From: an uncultured Eubacteriales bacterium | GTDB lineage: Bacteria; Bacillota; Clostridia; Peptostreptococcales; Anaerovoracaceae | Direction of reading: 5' to 3' | Assembly (NCBI GenBank): GCA_900315485.1 | Contig: OMZI01000002.1 | Coordinates: 40,521-104,520, forward strand | DNA: 64,000 nt | In this document: positions 1-8,417 of the stretch, in pieces | Layout: the number at the start of each line of letters is the position of its first letter | Numbering within the stretch: position 1 is the stretch's first letter | The notes under the pieces: model-generated | The model's database searches: none | Told to the model about the DNA's origin: nothing | Seen by the model: the letters and a program-made list of their open reading frames with translations, nothing else | Translations under genes and position numbers: made by a program

Positions 1-728
1 TACTGGTAATGCAGGGCGTCATCGGATTCCCTATCGCTTCATTCCTCTGCAAGAAAGAAGCACTCAGACTCAGATCCGCTTTCAGAGATGGATCACTTAA
101 GATGCTTGATGATTCAGCAGTTGCTGATGGAAATGCTGCAAAGAAGACAATTCTCCCACAGGTACCGGAGAAATATAACGGACCTAATTTCATGATCGCA
201 AAGCTCGCCATCGTAGCTTGCATCGCACAGTGGCTTTCCGGTCTTACAGCAGGCAAGGTCAACATGCTTGTTATCTGCCTGATCCTCGGTGTAATCTTCC
301 GTGCAATCGGATTCCTTGATGAAGGCTCACTGACAAAGGCTAATGGATTCACATTCGTAATCGGAGCCGTACTGACCAACGTATTCGATTCTCTTGCAAA
401 TACAACACCATCACAGCTTGTATCAATGATTGGACCTCTCGTGATCATCTTCGCAGTCGGACTTGCGATCTGTGCAATCGTTGCTATCCTTGTTGGAAAG
501 CTTCTTGGAGAGAGTTGGTACATGTCATTTGCACTTGGCGTAACTGCACTTTTCGGATTCCCGGGAACACTCATAGTTCCTACAGAAGTTGCCAACGCTG
601 TTGGTGAAAGCGAAGAAGAAGTCGAAATGCTCAAGAAACATCTCGTACCTAAGATGATTATCGCAGGAATGGTTTCGGTATCAGTAGTATCAGTAGTATT
701 CGCAGGTATAATGGCTGCGTGGGCATAA
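1..728 (+). CDS. C-terminal part of a multi-spanning membrane transporter (possibly GltS-like)
   Basis: The reading frame is open from the left edge, so the 5' end lies outside the window; the first in-window ATG (position 9) is not necessarily the true start. The visible ~240 residues contain a basic loop, then about five long hydrophobic segments (roughly residues 65-85, 87-103, 115-130, 143-165, 175-195 and 215-238 counted from the first ATG), with glycine-rich helices such as 'ALFGFPGT' and a short acidic loop before the last helix. The pattern resembles sodium-coupled carboxylate/glutamate symporters, but I cannot assign the family firmly. It ends in a strong terminator. The next gene is an amidohydrolase, so the pair may import and hydrolyse one substrate; that is inference. 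Confidence 0.6.
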   Translation, partial: LVMQGVIGFPIASFLCKKEALRLRSAFRDGSLKMLDDSAVADGNAAKKTILPQVPEKYNGPNFMIAKLAIVACIAQWLSGLTAGKVNMLVICLILGVIFRAIGFLDEGSLTKANGFTFVIGAVLTNVFDSLANTTPSQLVSMIGPLVIIFAVGLAICAIVAILVGKLLGESWYMSFALGVTALFGFPGTLIVPTEVANAVGESEEEVEMLKKHLVPKMIIAGMVSVSVVSVVFAGIMAAWA

Positions 729-752
729 CAAAGGCTTTGGAACTAAAATGCG

Positions 753-785
753 AGGAACCGTTGAAATTTCAACGGTTCCTTTTTT
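753..785 (+). terminator. Intrinsic terminator after the transporter
   Basis: A perfect 28-nt palindrome (arms 753-766 and 767-780, AGGAACCGTTGAAA and its complement) is followed at once by a run of T (780-785). It lies 25 bases after the stop codon. Confidence 0.9.
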
Positions 786-891
786 GATGATGTCAAAATG
801 ATGTTTTTTCCGGAACGTCCTGAAGGCAGTCAGACAATAGCCGTTATTTTGTTGTGTGGAGTATAAGATGTATAACGAGCAGGGAGTTTGT

Positions 892-897
892 TATAAT
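892..897 (+). promoter_or_regulatory. Candidate -10 box before the amidohydrolase
   Basis: TATAAT stands at 892-897, directly before the repeated hairpin block. No convincing -35 box lies 16-18 bases upstream (the bases there read TGTATA), so this is only a candidate. Confidence 0.35.
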
Positions 898-1001
898 GGT
901 TTCATCAATCATAACGGCTTCGCCGTAAGGATGAAACCATTGATCTCCGGAGGCTAAGCTCCTCCGATAGAGTGGTTTCATCAATCATAACGGCTTCGCC
1001 G
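896..1001 (+). repeat. Duplicated 29-bp element with competing inverted repeats
   Basis: A 29-bp sequence occurs identically at 897-925 and 973-1001 and ends in the small hairpin CGGCttcGCCG. Its first bases (ATGGTTTCAT, 896-905) are complemented exactly by ATGAAACCAT at 931-940. The same 931-939 segment is also complementary to TGGTTTCAT at 973-981. A further stem (CGGAGG/CCTCCG) lies between about 948 and 966. The middle arm can therefore pair with either flank, as in a two-state RNA leader; alternatively the three half-sites are protein operators. The 729-1067 interval holds no gene. Confidence 0.6.
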
Positions 1002-1067
1002 GCTCTGTGGGGGCAGACACTGATCAGAAAGCTGCTTGAATCGTAGCGACTGAAGGGGGTAAGCGAC

Positions 1068-2357
1068 ATGAAGTATGCATTTGTTAATGGTATAATCCTC
1101 GATGGCAGCAAGGACATGCAGCCTGTTTCAGGCAAGGCCGTACTGACAGACGGGGACCGCATAGCAGGGATCGTTTCTGAACTTAAGGATCTGCAGGGAT
1201 ATGAGATAGTTGATCTTAAGGGCGCTTATCTGCTGCCGGGACTGATCGACATGCACGTACATCTTGCTCTCAGCGGCAAACCTCCCAGGGCAGACAGCAA
1301 GCCGAAGGATTACGACAAACTGTATAAGCTGCTTACCGGAAACAAACTGATCAGAGCAGCGGTCAAGCAGATGGTAGCAGGATATGCCAGGACCGAGCTG
1401 ATGAGCGGAGTAACAACGATCAGGACTGTCGGCGGCGTGCTGGATTTTGACGCGCAGGTCAGAGATCTTATCAACGAAGGCAAAATGACAGGACCGCGCA
1501 TCATAGCATCGAATACCGGAGTGTCAGTTCCCGGAGGACATTTTGCCGGATCGATCGCAACGGCCGTCAGCTCACCCGAAGAAGCAAGGGCGCTCGTCCG
1601 TCAGATATCTGATACCAGACCAGATCTTATCAAGCTGATGATCACCGGAGGCGTAATGGATTCAGACGAGGAGGGCATGCCGGGTGCTCTGAAGATGTCA
1701 CCTGAGATCGTAAGAGCCGCGTGCGAAGAGGCACACAGTCTCGGATATGCTGTTGCAGCTCATGTGGAGAGCACGGAAGGTGTCAGAGTTGCGCTTGAGA
1801 ACGGTGTTGATACGATCGAGCATGGGGCAAAGCTTACAGATGAGACGATCAGACTGTTCAAAGAGAGAAAGGCAGCAGATATCTGCACTTTATCGCCTGC
1901 GATACCATATGCGATGTTTACTCTCGAAGAGAGTCACGCTACGGAGATCGCGAAGAAGAACGGCAGCGTAGTCCTTGAAGGGATAATTGACTGCGCAAAA
2001 ACCTGCATAGAGAATGATATCCCTGTAGGCCTCGGAAGCGATGTGAGCTGCCCGTTCGTAACACATTACAACTTCTGGAGAGAACTGTATTTCTTCAGCA
2101 GATACATAGGAAGGTCAGCGCAGGAGACACTTTACAGGGCCACTGCAGGCAATGCGGCCATCGCCGGCATAGATATGGAGACCGGCACGATCGAAGCCGG
2201 TAAATGTGCTGACATGATAGTTGTCAGGGAGAATCCGCTGGACGATCTGAACGCACTCAGAAATGTATCAATGGTAATGGCAAGAGGCAAACTCATCCGC
2301 AGACCGAAACATAAGCAGATGAAAGCTATTGATGAAGTGATAGACAGATATTTTTAG
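1068..2357 (+). CDS. Metal-dependent amidohydrolase (imidazolonepropionase/prolidase-like)
   Basis: A 429-residue protein of the amidohydrolase superfamily, predicted to hydrolyse an amide or dipeptide-like bond in the cytoplasm. The metal site is complete: HxH at H63/H65 within 'DMHVHL', a candidate carboxylated lysine K189 ('LIKLM'), H232 ('AAHVES'), H252 ('TIEHGA') and D325 ('GLGSDV'). The small N-terminal and C-terminal strands form the usual beta-sandwich around the barrel. Xaa-Pro/Xaa-Arg dipeptidases and imidazolonepropionase-like enzymes share this pattern, so the substrate is not settled. Start: ATG with AGGGGG just upstream. A candidate terminator follows. The preceding partial transporter may deliver the substrate (inference). 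Confidence 0.85.
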   Translation: MKYAFVNGIILDGSKDMQPVSGKAVLTDGDRIAGIVSELKDLQGYEIVDLKGAYLLPGLIDMHVHLALSGKPPRADSKPKDYDKLYKLLTGNKLIRAAVKQMVAGYARTELMSGVTTIRTVGGVLDFDAQVRDLINEGKMTGPRIIASNTGVSVPGGHFAGSIATAVSSPEEARALVRQISDTRPDLIKLMITGGVMDSDEEGMPGALKMSPEIVRAACEEAHSLGYAVAAHVESTEGVRVALENGVDTIEHGAKLTDETIRLFKERKAADICTLSPAIPYAMFTLEESHATEIAKKNGSVVLEGIIDCAKTCIENDIPVGLGSDVSCPFVTHYNFWRELYFFSRYIGRSAQETLYRATAGNAAIAGIDMETGTIEAGKCADMIVVRENPLDDLNALRNVSMVMARGKLIRRPKHKQMKAIDEVIDRYF

Positions 2358-2405
2358 GCGACCTGGGCTGAAGAATATCAGTTGAGAGAGAATAACAAAC
2401 AAAAG

Positions 2406-2446
2406 AAGGCCGCAGCACCTGGACTTGCAAGGTGCCACTGCCTTTT
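2406..2446 (+). terminator. Probable imperfect terminator after the amidohydrolase
   Basis: Stem arms AAGGC/GCCTT (2406-2410, 2440-2444) and GCACCT/AGGTGC (2415-2420, 2430-2435), with an internal mismatch, then TTTT. It resembles the hairpin after guaA. Confidence 0.6.
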
Positions 2447-2507
2447 GTGCTATCATTAACGACAGAACAATGTACGGAGAATGGCATATGAAATGCCGGA
2501 GGGGGAT

Positions 2508-3212
2508 ATGATAAAAATCAGTTTTGACGTTCAGGAGATCAATTACGAGAAATGTTTCGAGAGCCTGATACCGCAGCTAACACAGGAATTAAGATCAAGT
2601 AAGAATCCGGCCGAGCTTGAGAAACTGATAATACGGCTCGGAGATGATCTTGTTCCGGTGGTAAATAAGCTTGTTGGTTTTCTGGATACAGATACACGTG
2701 ATCAGATCATAGTATGGATGGTCGAAAAAATGCAGGATTCGATCGTTAGCTCTGTGAACAAGGCGCTGCATGATTATCTTGGCGGGGACGCGGTTATGAT
2801 CGGTACCATATATGTTGAAGATAGGCCGGGCCCAAAGATAACACTGCATGCGGTGCAGGTGAAGACAGACAGCACACAGCTCACTGATTCCCCTGCGCTG
2901 ACCGGCATTATCGGAGGCGTGGCAAAACTTGCTTTCCTGTTCACTGATCCGGGGACGATCGAGAAAGACGTGATAAAGCTTTTGTCCTCCGACTATGTTA
3001 AGCCTAAGATCATTTCAACACTTTCGGACGGCCTTCGTAAAGCCGGGCTGTATCTCACATTAAGTGATATAGTGGTCAGGGAAGATACCGGAAACGTTAA
3101 GATACCGCATATGACGGATCCGGAAAAGGATGAAGGCCTGCTTCCGGATGCTATCGAAGATAAGATCATTGATGCCATTGCCGGATGGCTGAAACAGACC
3201 TTATTGGTTTGA
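2508..3212 (+). CDS. Conserved-looking protein of unknown function
   Basis: A soluble protein of 234 residues without signal peptide or membrane segments. I recognise no family. The N-terminal half is helical and rich in acidic residues; a central stretch ('IIGGVAKLAFLFTDPGT') is hydrophobic but not a membrane helix; the C-terminus is amphipathic. Start choice: in-frame ATGs occur at 2481 and 2508; GGAGGGGG at 2498-2505 places a good ribosome site only before 2508, so the shorter form is preferred. It lies 34 bases before the 5'-nucleotidase-like gene and is probably cotranscribed with it. Confidence 0.7.
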   Translation: MIKISFDVQEINYEKCFESLIPQLTQELRSSKNPAELEKLIIRLGDDLVPVVNKLVGFLDTDTRDQIIVWMVEKMQDSIVSSVNKALHDYLGGDAVMIGTIYVEDRPGPKITLHAVQVKTDSTQLTDSPALTGIIGGVAKLAFLFTDPGTIEKDVIKLLSSDYVKPKIISTLSDGLRKAGLYLTLSDIVVREDTGNVKIPHMTDPEKDEGLLPDAIEDKIIDAIAGWLKQTLLV

Positions 3213-3246
3213 TTCAATACAGAAATAACCAGGGGAGAAATATATA

Positions 3247-4716
3247 ATGAAGAACCTGAAAAAACTTACATTGCTGCACTCCAACGACCTTCACGGGGAC
3301 TTCCTTGCAGAGAAGGTTGACGAGAAACTCATCGGCGGCGTTTCGCGCCTGTCCGGCTATATAAACAAGGTCCGGAACGAGGAGAAGAATGTTATCTATT
3401 CTATCTCCGGTGACATGTTCCGCGGCTCGCTGATCGACAGCGAGTTTCAGGGGCTCTCGACGATCGAAATCATGAACATGCTCGCACCTGATGTTGTGAC
3501 GATCGGAAATCATGAGGCAGATTATGGGCTGGCGCACATGCTGTTCATCGAGAAGTGCGCGTCATTCCCGATCATCAATGCCAACATGTATATCAAATAC
3601 GTCGGCACCCGTCTGTTCAACTCTCACTTCATCAAGGAAATCGATGGAATGCGTGTGATGTTCATAGGCATACTTACCGAGGAAGTGCTGAAGAACACAA
3701 AGAGCGAAGGGGTTGTCGGCACCCTGATAGATATACAGGATGCAGTATCTGAGATCAGCAAAATCTGCGATGCATACCGCACTGAGGATGTTGATTTGAC
3801 CGTTTTGCTCACACATATCGGTATTGAAGAGGACAAGAAACTTGCCGAGGCACTCGACCCGGCATGCGGAATAGATATTATTATCGGTGGACACAGCCAT
3901 ACGCTCCTCGAAGAGCCTTGCGTTGTGGCGGGGATCCCGATCGTACAGGCGGCTGTCGGCACAGATCAGATCGGACGTTTCGATATAATGGTCGATACTG
4001 ACAAAAACTGCATAGATTCATATACATGGCAGTGCATCCCGATCACAGAAGAGAATTGCCCGCGTGATGAAGCTCTGGAGAAGGTCGTCAGCGAGTACAA
4101 GGATTATACGGACGAGAAGTACGGACGCATCCTTACAAGATTTCCGCGCGCTTATACACATCCGAAGCGCAACATGGAGACCGAACTCGGAAACCTCCTG
4201 GCGGAATGCATGCGCGATCAGATCGGTGCGGATCTTGTTCTCATCGGCTCAGGAAGCATACGCAAGACATCGCTTGGACCTGCAGTCACGGTCAGGGATT
4301 TCCTTGAGATATTCCCGTTCGCGGAGCCTGCGTTCGGTTTCAGACTGACAGGCAAACAGCTCAGGCATATCGTGACATTCATGCTCCGGGAAGACTCATT
4401 CCTGGACAGCGAGCATAATGAATGGTTCCAGTTCTCAAAAGGATTCTGCTGCGAGTTTGACCGGAAGAATCACCAGGTCATATCACTTAAGATGAACGGG
4501 AAAGAAGTCGGAGACGAGGATATGTTCACCGTCGTCATGCAGAAGTTCTTCTTCGATAATATCGGAGATTTCCTGGATCTCCCTAGCGAGGAGATAGAGA
4601 AGAACGGAAGACCTATCGAAGTTGCCACCAAAGCGCCGAACCTGCTGGAGGAATACTTCAAGGACCACGAGAGCATCAAGCTCGACGATGAACAGAGGCT
4701 GATAATTCATACATAA
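3247..4716 (+). CDS. 5'-nucleotidase/UshA-like metallophosphoesterase, no signal peptide
   Basis: A 489-residue two-domain phosphoesterase of the calcineurin-like/5'-nucleotidase family, which removes phosphate from nucleotides or related phosphodiesters. Metal ligands are all present: D14 and H16 ('HSNDLHG'), D56 ('SGDMF'), N88-H89 ('GNHE'), H190 ('LLTHIG') and H216/H218 ('GGHSH'). The C-terminal substrate domain shows 'GSGSIR' and 'FPFAEP'. Most homologues are exported or wall-anchored, but this one begins with a short basic stretch and no hydrophobic leader, so it should act in the cytoplasm. The start has GGGGAGAAA upstream. Confidence 0.88.
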   Translation: MKNLKKLTLLHSNDLHGDFLAEKVDEKLIGGVSRLSGYINKVRNEEKNVIYSISGDMFRGSLIDSEFQGLSTIEIMNMLAPDVVTIGNHEADYGLAHMLFIEKCASFPIINANMYIKYVGTRLFNSHFIKEIDGMRVMFIGILTEEVLKNTKSEGVVGTLIDIQDAVSEISKICDAYRTEDVDLTVLLTHIGIEEDKKLAEALDPACGIDIIIGGHSHTLLEEPCVVAGIPIVQAAVGTDQIGRFDIMVDTDKNCIDSYTWQCIPITEENCPRDEALEKVVSEYKDYTDEKYGRILTRFPRAYTHPKRNMETELGNLLAECMRDQIGADLVLIGSGSIRKTSLGPAVTVRDFLEIFPFAEPAFGFRLTGKQLRHIVTFMLREDSFLDSEHNEWFQFSKGFCCEFDRKNHQVISLKMNGKEVGDEDMFTVVMQKFFFDNIGDFLDLPSEEIEKNGRPIEVATKAPNLLEEYFKDHESIKLDDEQRLIIHT

Positions 4717-4735
4717 CAGTGATTGTGAGGAAAAA

Positions 4736-5293
4736 ATGACTTCTAAGGAATGGGAAAAACATACTCTTGAAGAGGACCGCAAGATCAGAAAGAAGATAGA
4801 TAAGTACAGGAACAAGGGCACAAACCGGGTGATCCTCGGATTGCTCATTGCTTTATTCGGCTTTGATTCGCTTAACGATGTCATCAAACAGTTCACGAAA
4901 GTTGCCACTGAGTATACAAAGACGGCCGGAAAAAAGAATATGTCGCTGGATGTGATCGCCGGTGCAGTCAAAGCAGGGTCGCAGGAGACTGACGGCAGGC
5001 TTGCCATGGTTGCTCTGGCATTCATCCTTCTGGCTCTTGCAGTATTCTTCTGGGCTGTGACTGCCCGTAATAAAGCTGATGCGATCGAGACGAAAATGTT
5101 CAGATGGATGCCGGATGAAGAAGAAGAAATCAAAAAGAATGTCCGCTGGCTTCTCAAGGAGATATACAAGCTGACCAGATACAAGAAATTAAAGCCGAAG
5201 GAAGAACATGAAAAGGCGGTTCTTGTAGAAGGCGGACATATAGTACTGAACAAGGGATACCGTGAAAACACCGAAAAATATAAAGCGTTATGA
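4736..5293 (+). CDS. Small membrane protein with two helices, unknown function
   Basis: A 185-residue protein with a strongly charged N-terminus (residues 1-30), hydrophobic segments at about 31-46 and 90-109, and a long charged, helical C-terminal tail. The second segment is a convincing membrane helix; the first is short. Between them is a ~40-residue polar loop. No family recognised. Its end overlaps by six bases the end of the opposite-strand permease gene, and it begins 19 bases after the phosphoesterase, so it probably belongs to that transcript. Confidence 0.65.
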   Translation: MTSKEWEKHTLEEDRKIRKKIDKYRNKGTNRVILGLLIALFGFDSLNDVIKQFTKVATEYTKTAGKKNMSLDVIAGAVKAGSQETDGRLAMVALAFILLALAVFFWAVTARNKADAIETKMFRWMPDEEEEIKKNVRWLLKEIYKLTRYKKLKPKEEHEKAVLVEGGHIVLNKGYRENTEKYKAL

Positions 5294-6556
5294 CCATACC
5301 AGCCAGATGAAGATATATCCGGCAATGACTGCAACGAGGGTGTACGGAACACCTATGCGCATGAAATCTTTGAACGATACCTGGTAGCCTTCGCTTTCAA
5401 GCAGACCTACAGCTGCGATATTTGCTGAGGCACCTATAGGTGTGATGTTGCCGCCGAGGGTCGCACCGGACAGAAGTCCGAAGTACAGAAGATACGGTTC
5501 TATACCGAGTGTAGAAGTAACAGCGGTCAGGACCGGAAGCATCGTCGCAACATACGGAATGTTATCCACGAATGCGGATATGAGGACTGAACCCCAGACT
5601 ATGATCGTGTACAGCAGGAATTTATCGTTTCCTCCTGCTTTGACTATGAGGTCTGCAAAGTCATTGATGATACCTGTATTGGTAAGCCCGCCGATAACGA
5701 CGAAAAGCCCCGTAAGGAGACCGAGAGTACCGAAGTCGAGAGTCATTACCGAAGCGATGGTGTCCTCTGTATTGCCGTCTCTGATAGTATCAATGATTAT
5801 CGTGATGACTGCCAGTGTGCAGCATATGACGCCGTTAGTGATAGACGGTGTATCCGGGATAAAAGATGCTGTAATGAGCGCGCCGACCATCAGGATCAGC
5901 ATAGCGGTCGGGAGATAATCATGCACTTCAGTCATTTCGACTGAAGTGATTTTTTCTTTAAAATTGCGGAAGAGGATGAACATGACAGGTATGGTGGCAA
6001 GTGCTCCGAGCTCTACTGCGAAAAAGATACCCGGGCGGCCGTTCATCCAGAAAAAGTCCATGAAGTTCATGCCTGCATAGTCTCCGAGCATGATCGAAGT
6101 CGTATCGCCGACAAGAGTTGCAGCACCCTGCAGGTTGGACGACACTGAAACGGAAAGAATCATTCCGACAGGGTTGATCCTGAGTTTCCTGCATATGGCC
6201 AGAGCGATAGGTGCAACGATCAGGACGGTGGAAACATTATCTATAAATGCGGATATGATACCGGCAAAAAGAGACATGCGGATGGTTACCCACATCGCAT
6301 TTTCAGACTTTGACAGCAGAATGTCTGCCAGAAGGGCGGGCATCCCCGAATCAATAAAGTAATAGACGATGACCATTGTTCCGGCGATCATCAGTAAGAC
6401 GTTCCAGTTGATGACAGATGCCAGCATTGAAACAGGCAGTATACCTGCAGCAAGAAAGGCCACAGCGGTCACAAGCGCTATGTACGGCCTGTACTTAGGC
6501 GCTGCGATCATAAGAACATACATCAGTATAAACAGTATTAAAGCTGCCAGTTTCAT
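5288..6556 (-). CDS. ArsB/NhaD-type anion or sodium/proton permease
   Basis: A 422-residue integral membrane protein of the ion-transporter superfamily with about ten hydrophobic helices in two inverted halves. Diagnostic repeats are visible: 'SAFIDNVSTVL' and 'SSNLQGAATLVGDTTS' in the first half, 'SAFVDNIPYVATML' and 'GATLGGNITPIGASANI' in the second. These re-entrant loops are typical of ArsB, NhaD and SLC13-like carriers; substrate (arsenite, sodium, dicarboxylate) cannot be chosen from the sequence. No arsenic genes are nearby, so arsenite is not favoured. The start is preceded by GGAGGG at 6561-6566 on the minus strand. It is convergent with the upstream gene set. Confidence 0.85.
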   Translation of the reverse strand: MKLAALILFILMYVLMIAAPKYRPYIALVTAVAFLAAGILPVSMLASVINWNVLLMIAGTMVIVYYFIDSGMPALLADILLSKSENAMWVTIRMSLFAGIISAFIDNVSTVLIVAPIALAICRKLRINPVGMILSVSVSSNLQGAATLVGDTTSIMLGDYAGMNFMDFFWMNGRPGIFFAVELGALATIPVMFILFRNFKEKITSVEMTEVHDYLPTAMLILMVGALITASFIPDTPSITNGVICCTLAVITIIIDTIRDGNTEDTIASVMTLDFGTLGLLTGLFVVIGGLTNTGIINDFADLIVKAGGNDKFLLYTIIVWGSVLISAFVDNIPYVATMLPVLTAVTSTLGIEPYLLYFGLLSGATLGGNITPIGASANIAAVGLLESEGYQVSFKDFMRIGVPYTLVAVIAGYIFIWLVWS

Positions 6557-6587
6557 CCAGTCCCTCCAGATATATGTGTATCACAGA

Positions 6588-6769
6588 TATAATAGCACTG
6601 TCAGGACGCAAAATGAACTGCCTGTTGTGCGCTAAATACTGTTCAGACCCGTATGCTGTGACAGAGATGGAGGATGCTGCAGTGGCAGCGACATCAGCGG
6701 AAAGATGTAGGCGCAGCATCGAAAATAATATGATTTACCAGAGAGCCGTTCAGCCGGACGGCTCTTTTT
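6588..6769 (+). ncRNA. Candidate structured leader or small RNA upstream of pepD
   Basis: The 298-bp gap before pepD holds a TATAAT at 6588-6593. A long hairpin follows (GATGCTGC 6673-6680 with GCAGCATC 6713-6720, and an inner ACATC/GATGT pair at 6691-6695/6704-6708), then a textbook terminator. Promoter-like box, folded body and terminator together suggest an attenuated leader or a small RNA. I do not recognise a known riboswitch or housekeeping RNA, and no -35 box is convincing. Confidence 0.35.
6742..6769 (+). terminator. Terminator hairpin ahead of pepD
   Basis: Arms AGAGCCGT (6742-6749) and ACGGCTCT (6758-6765) with an 8-base loop and TTTTT (6765-6769). No coding gene ends just upstream on this strand, which makes it an attenuator or the end of an untranslated RNA. 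Confidence 0.75.
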
Positions 6770-6854
6770 GTGGTATAGTTAGTGTACCGGCAAGGGGGGC
6801 CGCCTTAAGGGACGGCTTTAATGCTGAAATAAAAAAAGGAGAGAATCAGATAAA

Positions 6855-8303
6855 ATGGGTGTATTAAGCAATCTTGAACCAAAGGAAGTATTTGAAAACT
6901 TTGAAGCTCTGTCAATGATCCCGAGGAGGACATTCAGAGATGAGAAGATCAGCGATTTCTGTGTTGAATTTGCCAAGAAGCACGGCCTTGAGTATGTACA
7001 GGACCATGTAGGCAATGTCATCATCTATAAGCCGGGAACAGAAGGATATGAAAACAGCGAACCTGTCATCCTTCAGGGCCATATGGACATGGTGGCAAGC
7101 AAAACACCTGATTCCGATCATGATTTCGATACCGATCCTCTCGATCTGTTCATCGAGGACGGATACGTCGGTGCAAGAAATACGACCCTCGGCGGTGACG
7201 ACGGTATAGCTCTCGCATATGCCATGACAGTTCTTGCAAGTGATGATATCCCGCATCCTCCGATCGAAGCGGTCTTCACAATAGATGAGGAGATCGGTAT
7301 GGGCGGTGCTGAGGCACTCGATGTATCGATGCTCAAGGGCAGGAAGATATTCAACATCGACGGAGAACTTGACGGTGTTCTCAATGTCGGATGCGCAGGC
7401 GGAACTGTATGCGATGTAGTTATCCCTGTATCCAGAAGAGAGAGAAACGGTGCAAAAGTGACCATCAGGGCTCATGGCTATCTCGGCGGGCACTCCGGAA
7501 ACGATATCCAGAGACAGAGAGGCAACGCTATCAAGGATATGGGTCGTCTGCTGTATGATCTGAGCAAGAAGATAGACTTCTCTCTGATGTCGGTAAACGG
7601 CGGAAATGCGGCTAACGTAATTGCCCAGTACTGCACTGCGGAAGTCGTCATGAGCGCTGACAGGGCTGAGAACTTTGTTTCAAGACTCAATGACCTTGTT
7701 GAGGTAATGCGTTCAGAGTATCAGGGCAGTGAGCCTGATATGGTCATCGAGGCTGAGATCGGAGAAGAAGATACATACGATGTATTCAACTGGGAGTGCA
7801 CTGTAAATGTTATCTGGTATATGTACGGAGCCATCGACGGAGTACAGGCCATGGAGCGCAATGTACCGGGTGCAGTAGAGAGCTCACTCAACACCGGCAT
7901 CGCAGTCACAGATAATGATTCAGTTGATGTAACATATCAGGTAAGAAGCTCCATCGAGAGCAAGAGGGATGAGATGGTACACAGGCTGGGTCTCTGGAGC
8001 GAGATCGTAGGCGGTCATGTCGTGGTGCAGTCTGCTTATCCTGCATGGCCTTACAATCCGGAATCCGAACTGAGAGCTGTAATGGAGGAGACATACAGAG
8101 ATATGTTCGGAAGCGATCCTGAGGTAAGTGTCATCCATGCCGGACTCGAAGGAGGCATCCTGATGGGCAAGAACCCTGATTTCGACATAGTCACATTCGG
8201 ACCTGAGATGCTGAATGTACATACACCTGGAGAGAGGCTGAATATAGAGTCGACAAGAAAGAACTGGGAATACCTCAAAGAGGTCCTTGCAAGACTCAAG
8301 TAA
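6855..8303 (+). CDS. pepD: PepD-type aminoacyl-histidine dipeptidase (M20 family)
   Basis: A 482-residue cytoplasmic zinc peptidase of the M20C group that splits beta-Ala-His/Xaa-His and other dipeptides. Metal and catalytic motifs appear in order: 'LQGHMDMV' (H and catalytic D, about residues 75-82), 'TLGGDDG' (bridging D, about 112-118), 'TIDEEIGMGG' (catalytic E and ligand E, about 141-150) and a C-terminal 'HAGLEGG' region with the last ligand histidine. Length matches the family (about 480). AAGGAGAG lies 13 bases upstream of the ATG. It has its own promoter region and terminator, so it looks monocistronic. Confidence 0.93.
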   Translation: MGVLSNLEPKEVFENFEALSMIPRRTFRDEKISDFCVEFAKKHGLEYVQDHVGNVIIYKPGTEGYENSEPVILQGHMDMVASKTPDSDHDFDTDPLDLFIEDGYVGARNTTLGGDDGIALAYAMTVLASDDIPHPPIEAVFTIDEEIGMGGAEALDVSMLKGRKIFNIDGELDGVLNVGCAGGTVCDVVIPVSRRERNGAKVTIRAHGYLGGHSGNDIQRQRGNAIKDMGRLLYDLSKKIDFSLMSVNGGNAANVIAQYCTAEVVMSADRAENFVSRLNDLVEVMRSEYQGSEPDMVIEAEIGEEDTYDVFNWECTVNVIWYMYGAIDGVQAMERNVPGAVESSLNTGIAVTDNDSVDVTYQVRSSIESKRDEMVHRLGLWSEIVGGHVVVQSAYPAWPYNPESELRAVMEETYRDMFGSDPEVSVIHAGLEGGILMGKNPDFDIVTFGPEMLNVHTPGERLNIESTRKNWEYLKEVLARLK

Positions 8304-8314
8304 TAGAAAACATG

Positions 8315-8352
8315 CGCCGGAAAGATGCATATCATGCTGTTCCGGCGTTTTT
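8315..8352 (+). terminator. Intrinsic terminator after pepD
   Basis: CGCCGGAA (8315-8322) pairs with TTCCGGCG (8340-8347), followed by TTTTT. Confidence 0.9.
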
Positions 8353-8417
8353 CTTCCTGTAACAGGTGCTTCATGTGGTAATATCTGCATATATCAGACA
8401 GAAAGGATATCCGGAAC

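Noticed and set aside
4483-5352. A 289-codon open frame on the minus strand over the nucleotidase end and the two-helix gene
   Set aside because: It overlaps three better-supported genes, and its serine/leucine-rich product is typical of an antisense shadow.
6574-6867. A 97-codon plus-strand frame before pepD with several cysteines
   Set aside because: No ribosome site, runs through the terminator hairpin and into the pepD start; the region is better read as an untranslated leader or RNA.
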